Source of the DNA: Micropterix aruncella
Taxonomy: Eukaryota; Arthropoda; Insecta; Lepidoptera; Micropterigidae
DNA length: 64,000 bases
Assembly (NCBI GenBank): GCA_944548615.1
Contig: OX155957.1
Coordinates: forward strand, 28,604,935 to 28,668,934
Direction: 5' to 3'
The notes beneath the pieces were generated by a model. It was not told where the DNA came from and searched no databases. It saw only the letters and a list, made by a program, of their open reading frames with translations. The position numbers were made by a program, and so were the translations under genes. The first letter of the stretch is position 1. Every line of letters starts with the position of its first letter. This document shows, piece by piece, positions 46,526 to 57,782 of this stretch.

Positions 46526-47045
46526 ACTTTCCCGGCAAAGAGAAAGTATTGTGTACGCACTCCTGTGTGTCTTTCTGTGACTGTGTGTATACCTCCACGA
46601 TAGCGCCCAAATGCTTCATCCGATTGAGCTGAAACTTGGCAAGCTATCATTTGATCATGGCAAGAGTTGAAAAAAATTTGGTTTAAATCGGACCACCAGG
46701 GGGGCGCGTTAGTCATTCTTCAATTTCGAAATATTGGAATTAATAACTTGGAATTTGGTACACAGATGCCTTGTTAGGCAGAAATGACATTGTGAAATTT
46801 TAGTTGGAATATATCATATACCTACAAGCGTCACAAACAATTTTTAAATTCCAAAAATATAAAAAAAAATACTACATCATAATAATATGGGCAAAGTACC
46901 ATTCTAATACCACGAAAAATATTACAAATATAGTACTAAAATACTACGTGAATACTACTAAAGGACTACAAAAATCTTAGAAATACATTCGCGATTTTAA
47001 TCGAACGCATTCGCTATCGGGGGGTCGTCTACTTTCCGGGAAAGT
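46526..47045. mobile_element. Repeat family 'A' copy 1 (ACTTTCCCGG ends)
   Basis: It begins ACTTTCCCGGC and ends CTTTCCGGGAAAGT, an inverted pair. Shared blocks with 57783-58479 are CCACGATAGCGCCCAAATGC, ATTGAGCTGAAA, CATGGCAAGAGTTGAAAA and CAGATGCCTTGTT. It is probably a non-autonomous DNA element. The sequence following the right end (CTTGGGGTGTCCCAACCGAT) is also repeated after other copies, so the true border may lie further out. Confidence 0.55.
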
Positions 47046-47179
47046 CTTGGGGTGTCCCAACCGATTTTTTTTTCATTATTGCGAAGTGCTTCTGACAGCG
47101 AGTGCGCTGCCAGAAACGGAGCCGCTTCTTCTTTTCCAGTAGTAAGTCTTGTAGGCAGAGGCTCGCGTTTACCCCGTAA

Positions 47180-47822
47180 GAGCCATTTTCTACTAAGCGG
47201 CTAGCCGCGCGCGACCGCAGCCGCTAGCGGCTACTGTATTCTCAAAACCAGCTCATTTTCAAAATGGACCCCAAAGAAATAACATGTCTTTACTTATTAA
47301 CAAAAAGAAAACGAAAACATTGGTGTTGGATACATCATTTGTTAAGAGAACGCACCACTACAGGTGCATTATAAACGTTCTATAATTAGTTACGTGAAGC
47401 GGACACTTTTTCAATTACACTCGAATGCCGGTAAATTCCTTTGTAGATTTGGTATCAAAGCTAAGGTCAATGATGACGAGTAATACAGCTCGAATGAGAG
47501 AGCATATCTGCTGAAGAAGAATTACTGGTCACATTGCGTCATCATGTTGTCTTGTCACGATGCCACGATGCGTATCGTCAATAAATTCCGCCGGCGCGGG
47601 CGGCCCCTCAGTCGCGCGCGGCTACTGGCGGTAATGGCTATTGCGCGGTCATTTTACGTAGATTTTGAGTCGCACGCTGCTACTCGAGTCGCGTGTTCTA
47701 TTGCAGTCACGGCGACTTCGAGTCGCGACCGCGTCAGTGGGTATGGTATATGGCTTAAATGCATAAAGAGGAATCAAGCGCGGCCAGCCGCGCGCGGCTA
47801 GCCGCTTATTGAAAAAGGGCCC
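47180..47822 (+). mobile_element. PIF-Harbinger element with decayed transposase start
   Basis: Inverted ends of about 38 bp share AAGCGGCTAGCCGCGCGCG and the outer GGGCC.TTTTC block. TAA lies directly outside both (47177-47179 and 47823-47825), the PIF-Harbinger 3-bp duplication. From 47264 broken frames read KRKHWCWIHHLLRERTTTGA, then READTFFNYTRMPVNSFVDL and VSKLR. This matches the N-terminus of HARBI1-type nucleases (R..W.V.P....R...G.F.TLY..L..D...FF.YFRM....F..LL). The catalytic region is deleted. Confidence 0.72.
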
Positions 47823-47825
47823 TAA

Positions 47826-48650
47826 CGGAACGGGAAGCGGTAGTATCATGCATCCCTAAAGACTACGTCTACAGAATATGGCTGTTTTCAGTCGAGGTCT
47901 CGCAGTTTAAATAGTAAACGTGGCCGTTTCCGACGAGTGCAATTTTAGCGACAAATTCAGAAACCCCACGGCGTGTTATTAGCGACATTGCATTAATATT
48001 TCATGCAAACGGCCGACGACGCACGCATAAACTTGGGCTAATTGCCAACACGGGGTTCATTCATATCGCGGCCGGGCAGCGTCCTTTGAAATCCACCGGT
48101 AATTGGAGCCAAAAACGGGCGATGCATATTTATATGTGGGCGCTAATGACGCATACGTTGAAACCGGATGGGCCTCCGCGAGAGGGACAATAGCGGCCCT
48201 ATTGACAAATCGGGAGGCCTTACCAAATGGAGCAAACAGGGACGAACACACGATATTATTCATAAATAATTATCAGGAAGCAGATTATTATATCATTTGC
48301 CTGCGTGATAAAAACGATGAATTTGTCCAGCAGTAGGGGAGCCGGGGATAAACTCGGCCAGTCGGCATTCCGAGGCACCAATATATCTTTAAAACTTGAA
48401 GAGGTAATCGCCGCATGACTGCATTAGCGGCTAGCGCCGAAGCACTAAAGTACCTCTTCCCTCTGCCGTTAAGTATGCATCACGCACCTGAAGACCACGA
48501 ACGGGTGCGTTTTTGACAAGATGCTGATATCATTTATTTATTTCTCAAGAAAACATACAGCGTTGCTTTAAACAATTTTACATATTTGATGGTAACAATG
48601 AATCTAAGGCCGTTTACTTGATTACAACGTTTTACAATGAATGACAAGCA
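47826..48650. other. Intron; GC-balanced unique-looking block 47,930-48,345
   Basis: The block 47,930-48,345 has no repeat partner in the window and mixes AT-rich homeobox-like motifs (ATTTATA, TCATAAATAATTATC) with GC-rich stretches (GCCTCCGCGAGAGGG, ATTGACAAATCGGGAGGCC). It looks more like unique non-coding DNA than a transposon. A regulatory role is a guess. Confidence 0.3.
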
Positions 48651-48699
48651 AATTTAATTGAATTTATCTATAAGTGAAAGATCAGGAAGAGTAAAGGTA

Positions 48700-48845
48700 A
48701 ATGGTCTGTATTTAATACATAAATATAAATACATATAAACAAAAACACATACGCGTTCATACATATACAGACATATACATATACAGACATATACATCAAT
48801 AAAATACATAAATAAATAAATAAATAAATACATACATTTATAAAT
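48700..48845. repeat. Simple repeat: (ACATAT)/(AAATA) microsatellite
   Basis: CATATACAGACATATACATA units followed by (AATA)n between about 48,715 and 48,840. Confidence 0.8.
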
Positions 48846-49084
48846 TGCCAATAAGTGATTAAAAAAATAAATGTGCTCATTTATTATGGTTCTAAATAAT
48901 TCTGTTATATAAGCAGATTGACTAAATGTAATAATATCTATATGTACCTATAATATAACGTGAATCTAACAGTACCTATAATAAGCGGTAATTATTGTAC
49001 TTTTAGTTATTCACAGTGCATATAAACGTTGTGATTATAATCTATGTAGCTGTAGTGCGGTTGTATGAATTACAGATGTGTTTA

Positions 49085-49430
49085 GGACAAGGTCGCTTAC
49101 GCGACCGTTACCTGACGTTAGCGGTAATTTAGATAGAATTTGTCGCGGATCCTTGGCGCCGTTTGCCCGTCAAGATCACTAGGGATCGGGTGGCCAATGA
49201 ATCTTTTATAAGGATAGGTGTCTACACACTTCTTGGTCATTCGTCAGATTGCGCAAGCTAGGTTGACACAGTCCGGTGCGCAAACTGTGATCTGCTTCAT
49301 TCCGATCCCACCTGTCTACGACTACAGGTCACATCCGCAAACAGAATTCACAGCGGCCCTCCCAGGTTAAATCTCTCTTCGAGAGGCTTGAACCATGACT
49401 TGACACAACCTAAAACTATACCACTACAGA
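49085..49430 (+). repeat. Interspersed repeat family 'D', copy 2
   Basis: Diverged direct copy of part of 39,500-39,830. Landmarks are CACTAGGGATCGGGTGGCCA and CTCTCTTCGAGAGGCTTGAA. No coding sense. Confidence 0.5.
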
Positions 49431-50048
49431 GAGTAGAGCAAGTTTTTGGATATTAGGGTCGTTAAATCAAAACGATGTTCACATGACAACTTTCTCATGA
49501 CGTGTGTAATCCTAGCTAAATTTAAACACAATAAACACGCATATTTCTCACATATTAGGCCAAAACTGCCGCTACTTTACGAGATACATGCCCCATTAGT
49601 ATATGATTAGCATACGTTTACGTATGATAATATGCAGAGACTAATAAAAAAGAAAAGGCGGTTTGTTTTACATTATTTGTGTGCTGTAAATTCATCTGAT
49701 TAGATGTACCTATATCTCGTTTATAATTTCTTTTATATCTTGTCGGCTGTGGATTTATTGGTTAATTATATCTGTTAGGCGCTGGCTGCGTGTATCAGCT
49801 GAGTATTGTTTTTTGGGGTTCCGTACCGGTTTTCTGTCGTTCGCCAGGACGAAGCTTCTAGATGCGATCGGTGGCCACGTCAGTAGGTTTCCCATCTGGT
49901 ACCTCGAGCTAGTCGGTGGTGCGGATTGCTTTTCAAGTGTTTTGTGGCTCATTGACGACACGGTAAAGGGGTAACTCGAAAATATCCAAAGTGGATTGGT
50001 GAATACAGACGTGGTGTTTCTGGGCTATGTCCCCCATCTACCAACAGA
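49431..50048. other. Intron, nothing recognised
   Basis: No gene, tandem array or repeat partner seen. Confidence 0.45.
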
Positions 50049-50488
50049 ATAAATACAAACAGAGCCGCCATGGAAATCACCAACCGGAATCAGGCATATT
50101 ATTATTATAACACAATTATTATTATTATACTTCTGGGTGTGAGCAGTGGACTCCGGACTAACGACCGACTGTGGTAGGTTTAGGACAGCTGTCTTGCCAC
50201 ATGTGAGCTTTCACCTTACTTCACTTCTTTTCAAAGCCATAGGAATTGAGATGAGAAAATTGAAATTTTACGTATTTTTTCTAGGAAGGGGTGGATTTTT
50301 TTCCCTGGAGATACCGATATCTTTAAAGAGATGTAACAGAGATCTGGCTGGCAGGCCACGAGCGCCAACTTCCACCGCGTGAATGTGGACAGTGAAACCG
50401 TTCCGGGTGACGGCATTTGCGAGATCATGGTATTTATTTAATTTGTACTCATGGTCTTTTGAGATATTTGATTCCCATGAAAAAGTTA
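50049..50488 (-). mobile_element. REL-endonuclease LINE, 3' copy on minus strand
   Basis: This aligns throughout with 9455-9900. The 3' UTR contains CGACTGTGGTAGGTTTAGGA in plus orientation, then the last codons of the endonuclease domain (CACGAGCGCCAACTTCCACC), truncated at about 50,488. It is more diverged than the 9-kb pair. Its UTR carries a local (ATT)n expansion. Confidence 0.75.
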
Positions 50489-50694
50489 AAACAATCGAAA
50501 TGAAATGTCTGTCTGTATATCAACATCGATTATCTCGGCCAGTTTTAAAACTATTGATATGAAATTTGGCATAGTCTAAGAACAAGATTGCACGCATCTA
50601 TCCAATCTTTGTTTTATCTGGTTATTATAAATATTATAAAAAATATATATAAACTCTTTATTGCCACTTGAAAATTAAAAGATTCGCGTAAAAC

Positions 50695-50728
50695 TTTTTC
50701 GCGATCTAAAAAAGGTTGAAAAACACTA
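50695..50728. repeat. hAT terminus matching the 22.3-kb element
   Basis: The reverse complement reads TAGTGTTTTTCAACCTTTTT then TAGATCGCGA, identical to the left end at 22329 onward for about 28 bp. No opposite terminus is seen nearby, so this is an isolated end. Confidence 0.55.
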
Positions 50729-50939
50729 GCCTAGGTTTAGCAATGGCGTGGTTCATGTTTTGTCGGCTTCTAACATCAAAATACAGTGTGTGAACGATGA
50801 AGAAAATTAGGCGAACATCTTTCTTTTCTCGATCTATTATCGTCGCGATCCTTTCATTTCGGCGAATTTAATGTGAAATCCGCTGAAATCTTAAATTACA
50901 AAAAAAGGATTTATCTCACTTATTTCCAAATTAGGTAGG

Positions 50940-51410
50940 AATGTAACGTGGAGTGAAGTGGAGTGGAGATATTACGCACGATCGTTAATCAACATCTCAG
51001 CCGGGGGCGCGTCAATTCTGGGCGGCTGTTTTTGCGGTGGCTGACCCCGTCCCCTGTCTACGGCTAAGTGTACTTATTAGGGCTCGCGTCAACTAGAGTG
51101 AAGATCGCGACCGACACATTAGTCGCTTCGGTAATATACGTCTGCGAAATACGACAGCGGCGACACGACAGCGAGGACACCGAGGCTTTCAGAAGTCCGC
51201 CTTTGCCTACAATGGACTCATTAACGTCTTGGGCGAAGGCTGAAGCTTTCAACCTACGATTTTATCACCGGAGAATGACAGGATTGGAAAATGAGGAGAG
51301 GTTTCATGTCGATAGATAATAAAGATCGAATTTTATGGATATCCAACGTAAAAGATTTGTGCAGGGAAGGCATTGTGGATAGTGGAAATTATACGAGATG
51401 TTTCATTTTA
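50940..51410. other. GC-richer block, short ORFs only
   Basis: A 83-codon plus-strand ORF (51068-51319) overlaps a 62-codon minus-strand one. Neither resembles a known protein. ACAGCGGCGACACGACAGCG is a local CGACA-type repeat. Confidence 0.35.
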
Positions 51411-51460
51411 ATTTTATTTATTTCCATAACAACTTTTAAGGCTAAACAAACAGTCTAAGA

Positions 51461-51545
51461 CAGGGGTCTTCAACCTTTTTGAGGTCAAGGGCCGACAATA
51501 CTTTGATTTTGTTTCGGCGGGCCGTAACACAAAACAATATATACC
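51461..51545 (+). repeat. hAT-like left end (CAGGGGTCTTCAACC)
   Basis: CAGGGGTCTTCAACCTTTTT followed by GGGCCGACAATACTTTG and GGCGGGCCGTAAC is the usual start of a widespread animal hAT type. The matching right end is missing. Confidence 0.5.
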
Positions 51546-53840
51546 AATATAAACTTAAGTAATCAAAGAACAATAATCGTTGAGGTTATTTATTATACAA
51601 TTTTACCAACAAAAAAATATTTTAATAAAATTCAATCAATGATATTTTTGATATTGTTTAGTCTTAACTATCAATATCTGCCCCTATAAGGGGTACTGAC
51701 TCAACAGTACTGAATATCGTTTTTCGTCTATTATGTAAATGCCGCATCGAAAATATGTTTGCATATTCAGTATCGATCATTGGTGGCATGTGATTTTAGT
51801 ACAGGCCTTCAAAGCAATTCCGATGGATTTGAATATGCATAGGGAATGGTTTTACGGAGTATGGAACAGATGCCTAATTTGAGATAGATATTTGTGTCAG
51901 ATGTGATGACTTTACGTATATATTTACACCCTAGATATCTATATGTCCCTAGATACATGAAATTGAATGGGGTTGATAATACGCAAAAGAAATTGCCGAA
52001 ATTGCTTGGAATAAATCCGGAGTAATACGCAGATATACATTTACAATCCTATTGACTACGGTATATATTTATTTCGATAGTAGTGTTTATTCATAAAAAA
52101 TGATACAAATTACATGTCTCAGTTCCCCACTAAGGCTAGTACCTTTTCTGTTTGACTTCACATTTCACATTTGACTTATCTATTATACCTACATTATCGA
52201 TTATAACTTGATTTACGCTAAGTATATGTACTGACTTCCTAACCCAACCTAAACTAATCTATATATCCTATAATAATTAACTTGATTTACACTAATAAAC
52301 GATTACACTAAATAAATGATTTACACTAGATTTATGTACTTACTTCCTAACCTAATCACTCACTGTCCCATTAAGCACTATCTCATGTTTCGTCTTAATG
52401 AAACGACATACAAAACGTCGCTGTTCTGGGTATTAGATATAATAAGCGCGATAATTTATTTGCATTCAATTTTCAATTTCTCTTATCGTGTTTTTTGTAT
52501 GTCCGACGTCCGACGTTTAATGAAATATTAGTATTTATTGACTACCCATCATATTATTATTTTGAATATACTCATAATTTACTAAAGATATTAAGAAATG
52601 ACTTACAACAAAATTAGGGGCATTATAATCAGGATTCTAAGAAACATTTATTTTTTATTCTAGAATTAATATAAACAGAGATATGAAGTGTTTAATTTTC
52701 AGATTACATACATAACATTTTAAATTGAAAAACCACTGATGTCAATATAGAAAAGAGACGTAAGCAAGAGTTGTAGGCAATGTCCTTAGAATTTTGTCAC
52801 ATATATTTATTTTTGAAGGAAAAGTATGAACTATTTTCGAACAAAATGGCGGATATTTGTCACCTTTTCAAATTTTCGGCTTTAGGATGAACTATAGGAT
52901 ACGTAATCCGGTTATAATTGGTCGTGTGTTTTCTAGAGATACAGTGGGTACAGACAGACACCCACACACGCGCACGCACGCACGTACGCACGTACGCACA
53001 CTCACAAGCTAACACAAAGCCATACAGCAGACAATAAGAAATTTATCAGAAATATATTTTTTTTAGATTCCCAGGATCTCAAACAGTGGAGATACGTTGC
53101 AAACTCGAATTCTATTTTTTTCTGACGCTGAGTTAGCGTTGTTAATGACTTCTTATACATTTTAACCACTGAATTTGTTGATTGGCATTGTTAATTATCA
53201 GCGTACTTCTGCCGGATTATGTAATTATTTAGTTATACGTAAATAATTATAGTAATATTAATGATGATAAAGTTATACTTAACAAAGAATCTATGCATCT
53301 CCTTTACGCAACCATTCTTGTCAGTACGCTAGAAGGAGAACGATATGAAATTAAATTGATAATAACTACGTAAATAAGAAAAAGATGCTAATTAATTTTA
53401 GATGAATGTCGCCCTGTGATAATGTTCATTTAATTCCATCTTGTTTTTTTACGATATGATAATTTATAAATCAATCGAGTTTTACGTAACGAAAGAAACC
53501 ACTCACACTGCTTATTATAAAGGAATGGCAAAACATCGACGAAATCAATATTTTTGCGACACAGAAAAGCATTCTTTTAAAATTTATTTATTAATTAAAT
53601 TGAATGCTTGAAAAACAATGTCACAGAAGTAAAGAAATTAAACATTAAAGAACACAGCTTAAGATCCACACAGCTCAAGTAATAAACGGCTTTATGGACA
53701 TCTAACGAGGCGTCTTAGGTTTGTCTCTAACCCTTATCACTCTAATATTTGTTTTAACTCCAACTTGTTCTTCACATATTTTGAATAGCAAGTTTTTTAG
53801 TATCTGACTTTAAATGCTACAATGCCGTGTAAATAATAAT
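51546..53840. other. AT-rich intron with one microsatellite
   Basis: A simple repeat of CACGCACGTACG units lies at about 52,955-53,005. ACTTGATTTACACTA-type phrases recur near 52,208-52,325 as a weak direct repeat. No gene found. Confidence 0.5.
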
Positions 53841-53845
53841 ATTAA

Positions 53846-53989
53846 CACATTGAACGCCAACTACGCAATTAGTTAGGAGATGGTTTGGGTGCTGACTACG
53901 TAATATCGCGTAAGACTCCCGTTTAAACTTGAAGAAAGTAGCTGTGTTGGCGTCTAGAATGAATGGTTGGCACCTGGGCATTCAATGGG
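53846..53989. mobile_element. TTAA-flanked MITE, 144 bp
   Basis: TTAA lies outside both ends (53842-53845 and 53990-53993). The termini are inverted: CACATTGAACGCC on the left, and mirrored CCCATTGAATGCC on the right. Too short to code. Related in style to the larger TTAA elements here but not obviously the same family. Confidence 0.6.
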
Positions 53990-54139
53990 TTAAAGTCATT
54001 CACACCAATCTTTATTAATTTCAGAAGTAATATAATTTTGATTACAATATTTATATTATTAATTATAATTCATTAAGATCTGACTGTTTTCACTGATCGC
54101 TTGCAACTGACTGAGGAGTATTATTTCTATCTCTAAACA

Positions 54140-54210
54140 AGTACCGTTAGCCATGATGCAACCATGACGCAACCCTGTCGCAACCCTGGCGCAACCTGAC
54201 GACCTGAATA
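54140..54210 (+). repeat. Short tandem array of GCAACC units
   Basis: ATGCAACCATGACGCAACCC then TGTCGCAACCCTGGCGCAAC gives four to five diverged 10-mers of the type (T)G.CGCAACC. Confidence 0.6.
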
Positions 54211-54479
54211 GTATCCGAAGTAAAAGGCACACGCTTGAAATCAGAGGTGCCTGACAAGAACACATGGAGTAGAATGCCGCACATCAGTGGTGCTTGAGAG
54301 ACACAATTGGAACGATAAGGGCTATATGCACAAATACGGTGTAAAACATACAATAAAGACGTGTTTGTTGTTTTCGAGACAATGTGGCAGTATGTGATTC
54401 GCGCCTATTCTGTTAATGCTAGAATGTTGCTTGCTTGTCCTCAACAAGGAAAGATGAACCTATTTCTATTTAGGTGAAA

Positions 54480-55100
54480 ATTCATCTCGCCACACGAAGT
54501 CCGTCCGACTGACCCAGATTCGGTTCACACCGTTTCACCGCTTCGTAAGGGAGAGGACCGCGCAAGTGACCTCGAACTCGGAACCAATCGAGAGACCGGA
54601 GAAATCTGGTCACAATTGGAAGCAAGGGCGCGAGGGTCGGCCCGCCAGGTAACACTGGCTATCTCGCGGTAAGGCGTTGGCTTCTTGCGGGTTGTGACGT
54701 AGCTGGACGTTGGATTTGTTCTGTCCAAAGTCTTCTACGTTCAATGCAGGGCGATAGAACGAGAAAATCGTTAAAACGTCCTGTGGTGACGGGCTCGCCC
54801 GTTGTAGTTGACACCGCAAGTTGTTAGTCAGATTGCACAATCGATTGGCTAATGCCGCACGGTGCGCAGACCGTCCACGAGCGCCAGAAGGTTGACTCCT
54901 AGGGGAAAATAGCCCTAAGGCCAGAGTCCTACCCGGGCTCGCACTTCATGCGTGGAGGCCGCCGGATAGGTGTTGACCCATGAGTGTGACCAACCCTGAA
55001 CAAAATGGGTCTTCGTGGCCAACTCAGCAAGGGCCTATTAGCTCCCCAAGTTACTCCCAGTTGGGTGACATTTACCATTACAGGTCTGGCAGGGGTATTG
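54480..55100 (-). repeat. Interspersed repeat family 'D' inverted copy plus LINE-like 3' tail
   Basis: The part 54,480-54,845 is the reverse complement of family D near 39,330-39,480. The following 54,845-55,090 is GC-rich and ends with AAGTTACTCCCAGTTGGGTG, a phrase also found inverted near 196-211. Either one composite element or two adjacent ones. Confidence 0.45.
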
Positions 55101-55854
55101 TTTGACATCAGTTTCTAATCCGTTTCGAAAGGTTAATTAGGAGATTGCTCCTGCTCCCGATAATTTCGAGTCAAATGAAGTTATTCTAGATAAGAGTGAG
55201 TATTTTTCTGTCAGAATGATAAATTATTCTTTCATTTGAGAACGCAATGGTACTTACGTGCTATCCCTCGCGGTTCGTTTACCTCCATCAGAAAAAGTAG
55301 CCAGTTCATCATTCGTCACAGGAAGAACTAACATCTGTCATAATCAAATAATATGTCAATGTTGCTGGAGGGCCTCGTACTTAGAATCTTCTTTAATATA
55401 TTATAAGTTTCCTATTACATTCGTATTCTTATAATAATTCTGCATAAAATTATATACGAATAGGTAACCTAAGAACCATTGTAGGACGTAAACAAACATT
55501 TATATCGCAATTGCTCTGTGCGTCGAGAAACCTATGAAATTGGGTCAAAATGGCTTTAGAGGTGTAAAATGAAAAACCTTTCTTTAATCTCAAAGTTAAA
55601 AAGTTGAAAAACACTCCAACAAATTGGAAACCTTACAATGTTTACTAGTTTTTTAGTACTTAGTTTTATCGAGAATTTCTTTGCCGAGTTTTAGTGAAAC
55701 ACTAATGAGTTTATAAAAAATATCGACTTCTTTAGGGGTTTCAGCAATCGTCTTTATATATAAAAATTCAACCTGCGTATGTTTGGGCTCGCAAAACTCC
55801 AGAAGTAATCGGTCGATTAACTTGAAATTTTGACACAACGTTGCATTTGAATAA

Positions 55855-56567
55855 AGGATGATTCATGCTACACCGGGCCGGGGCCGGGCCGGGCCCCGGC
55901 CGAGTCGTTTCCAACGTGCTCCGGCCGGGCCAGTCATTCATGCTACACCGGGCGTGACCGGGCTGTTTCCGAGTTTATTTATCCCACGGCCGTGTCCGCG
56001 ATAACTAGTGTTGTGTCCATCTATTTTGGCGATAATAATATTCTTTAATTTCTATTTTCGCTTGATTGATAAGTGTGTTATTAATGCAATTTTCACAACA
56101 TGAGTTGGCAGCTATTGCAATTGCCATTGAAGACGAAGTATTGGAAACACGAACTGAATCTAATAAAAGAAGATGGAGTGTACATCCAGCCTGGAGAAAA
56201 CGACAATCGGAGGGAGAATTCGCCACGCTCTACAAGGAATTAATAGACGATGATAGCAAATTTTTCGGTTATTTTAAGATGTCTAAAAAATACTTTAGTA
56301 TATTTCTTGGAAAAATAAAACGTGATTTAACCAAACAAAATTCAAGATTTGTGAAGCCTATCTCTCCCATTGAACGATTAGCAGACCGGAGCCGGGAAAA
56401 CAATATCCAGCGCCATTTCGACGCCGTGCTCCGGTCGTGGCACGGCCGGTCACGGCCGGAGCACGGCCAAGCATGAATTGCTTCATACAAAAGTATACTA
56501 TAGATATCTGACCGTGTCCCGGCCGGGGCCCGGCCCGGCCCCGGCCCGGTGTAGCATGAATCATCCT
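55855..56567 (+). mobile_element. PIF-Harbinger element nested in the Helitron
   Basis: A 713-bp element with perfect 48-bp inverted ends (AGGATGATTCATGCTACACC at the tip, then a GGGCC/GGCCCC-rich run), flanked by TAA on both sides (55852-55854 and 56568-56570). Near-terminal sequences repeat the tip motif (TTCATGCTACACCGGG at 55,936). It carries only the first part of a transposase. Perfect ends suggest relatively recent mobilisation by a full-length relative elsewhere. Confidence 0.85.
56066..56392 (+). pseudogene. Harbinger (HARBI1-type) transposase N-terminal fragment
   Basis: An open frame, with a plausible Met at 56084 (MQFSQHELAAIAIAIEDEV). It contains RRWSVHPAWRKRQSEGEFAT, LYKELIDDDSKFFGYFKM, SKKYFSIFLGKI and KPISPIERLA. 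These match HARBI1-like nucleases up to the point where they continue LAVTLRFLATG. Here the frame jumps at about 56,385 into the right-hand subterminal GC-rich repeat. All catalytic residues are absent. The remnant might at most act as a DNA- or partner-binding fragment, which is speculation. Confidence 0.75.
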
Positions 56568-56899
56568 TAAGCGCGACAAAAGTCTCCCCGCGCCCGGTGC
56601 AATTTTCCGAGCGCTTCGACATCGGTGCGCTTTCCATTCATTTAAAATCAGACTGAGCCACAGCGAAGCGTGACCGGTTTAACTAGTTGACTTAAAAAAT
56701 AACAATGGGATATGTTATTTTAATAATCGGAATATGAAACAATTATGATTATTCTGGCTTGTTATTAACAATATTTCTCAGGGTATTTCGTAAGATAAAT
56801 ATTTCTGATATACCTATTTGTTTAATAACTGTAGTTAAAACATTTGTAATCATCCCTTTAATTATACAAAGTGATGTTATAGAGTGGATCCCCTCTTAA

Positions 56900-57662
56900 C
56901 CCGTCAGACGCCAACAGTACCTATAGGCACTTTGCATCATTTGACAGATCCGCGCGTAACCGTTTTGCCCGGCCCCCATATCTACATATATAAAAATGAA
57001 TGTTTGTCTGTATGTCCGCTATGGACTACTAAAACGTTCGACCGATTTTGATGAAATTTTGAGGGAAACTTTAGATTAGTTTAGAGATAGTTTTGTATAA
57101 CATTTTTGATAGCATTACTTTACATAAACTAATGACTTTTATTAATTTTGTTTTAGTAGTATTAAATGTATCTATATATATATAAATGAATGTTTGTCTG
57201 TGTGACCGCTATGGACTACTAAACCGCTTGACCGATTTTGATGAAATTTTGAGGGAAATTTCAGATTAGTTTAGAGATGGATCCTGTGAAGTTTGGTACC
57301 GATCGGACTAAAGGAAAAATGTTAAGTGTCCTCAATAAAACCAAAATTCTTCTTTTTTTTAAAGCGGCGAATTTGAATTTCGAATGCGACCGCGAAGACA
57401 GGAGTGAGTTCTTCTTTTTTTTAAAGTCGAATGAATTTTAAAGCTGCGAATTTGAATTTCGAATGCGACCGATTTGGCGTAGCAACGCGCGCAGGGTACA
57501 GCTAGTATGTTATATAAATATATAATATACACGACTAACAAGATTATTTACTAGGTAACAAGAGGAAATTAATAAAAAAACGATATTGTCAGTATTTATT
57601 TGCAAAATCAACCAAAAAATTGGTGCGCACTTTTTTGCGCGCGAAGGCTGGCTTCCGAGCGG
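56900..57662. mobile_element. TTAA-flanked MITE, copy 2, split by a Helitron
   Basis: TTAA borders at 56896-56899 and 57663-57666. The outer parts (56900-56980 and 57506-57662) are co-linear with 45479-45717: GACGCCAACAGTACCTATAG, then ATATAATATACACGAC and GTCAGTATTTATTT. The middle is the Helitron described next. Confidence 0.7.
56981..57505 (+). mobile_element. Helitron pair inside the TTAA MITE
   Basis: Two Helitron 5' ends in tandem (TCTACATATATAAAAATGAA at 56981 and TCTATATATATATAAATGAA at 57171), each followed by TGTTTGTCTGT and CGCTATGGACTACTAAA. There is one 3' end, GCGCAGGGTACAGCTAG at 57489-57505. The second unit has a 5'-TC...CTAG-3' structure of 335 bp and contains a duplicated GCGAATTTGAATTTCGAATG block. 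The first unit lacks a terminus, consistent with read-through or nested insertion. Confidence 0.68.
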
Positions 57663-57782
57663 TTAAAGGCAATGTGAAAACGACGTGACGATCGCAAATA
57701 GCTGTCGTCAGTCAGCAGAGCCAATGGAAGTTGAAAAAGCCGCTGATAATCAATAATTAAAAGAACAGTTGTAAAGATTTTT

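Larger units (their letters stand above)
55751..56686 (+). mobile_element. Helitron-type element, interrupted by a Harbinger MITE
   Basis: It starts TCTTTATATATAAAAATTC and ends GGTTTAACTAG followed by T, the TC...CTAG|T signature. The two flanks of the inner element (to 55854 and from 56568) together match the small Helitron at 5402-5603. Without the insertion it would be about 220 bp, non-autonomous. Confidence 0.72.

Noticed and set aside
48654..48880. Two overlapping minus-strand ORFs predicting hydrophobic peptides
   Set aside because: Translation of a TATACA/AAATA microsatellite; the Tyr/Ile/Cys periodicity is the repeat.
55259..55336. Possible extra minus-strand exon: AG before ATGTTAGTTCTTCCTG and a good donor AGCAC|GTAAGT, open for 26 codons (MLVLPVTNDELATFS...)
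   Set aside because: The polypyrimidine tract is weak, the exon would exit in phase 2 while the next liprin exon starts in phase 0, and the peptide does not resemble liprin. It could be a 5' exon of another transcript, but nothing supports that.
56269..56637. 122-codon minus-strand ORF across the Harbinger end
   Set aside because: Antisense to the transposase fragment and mostly GC-rich TIR.
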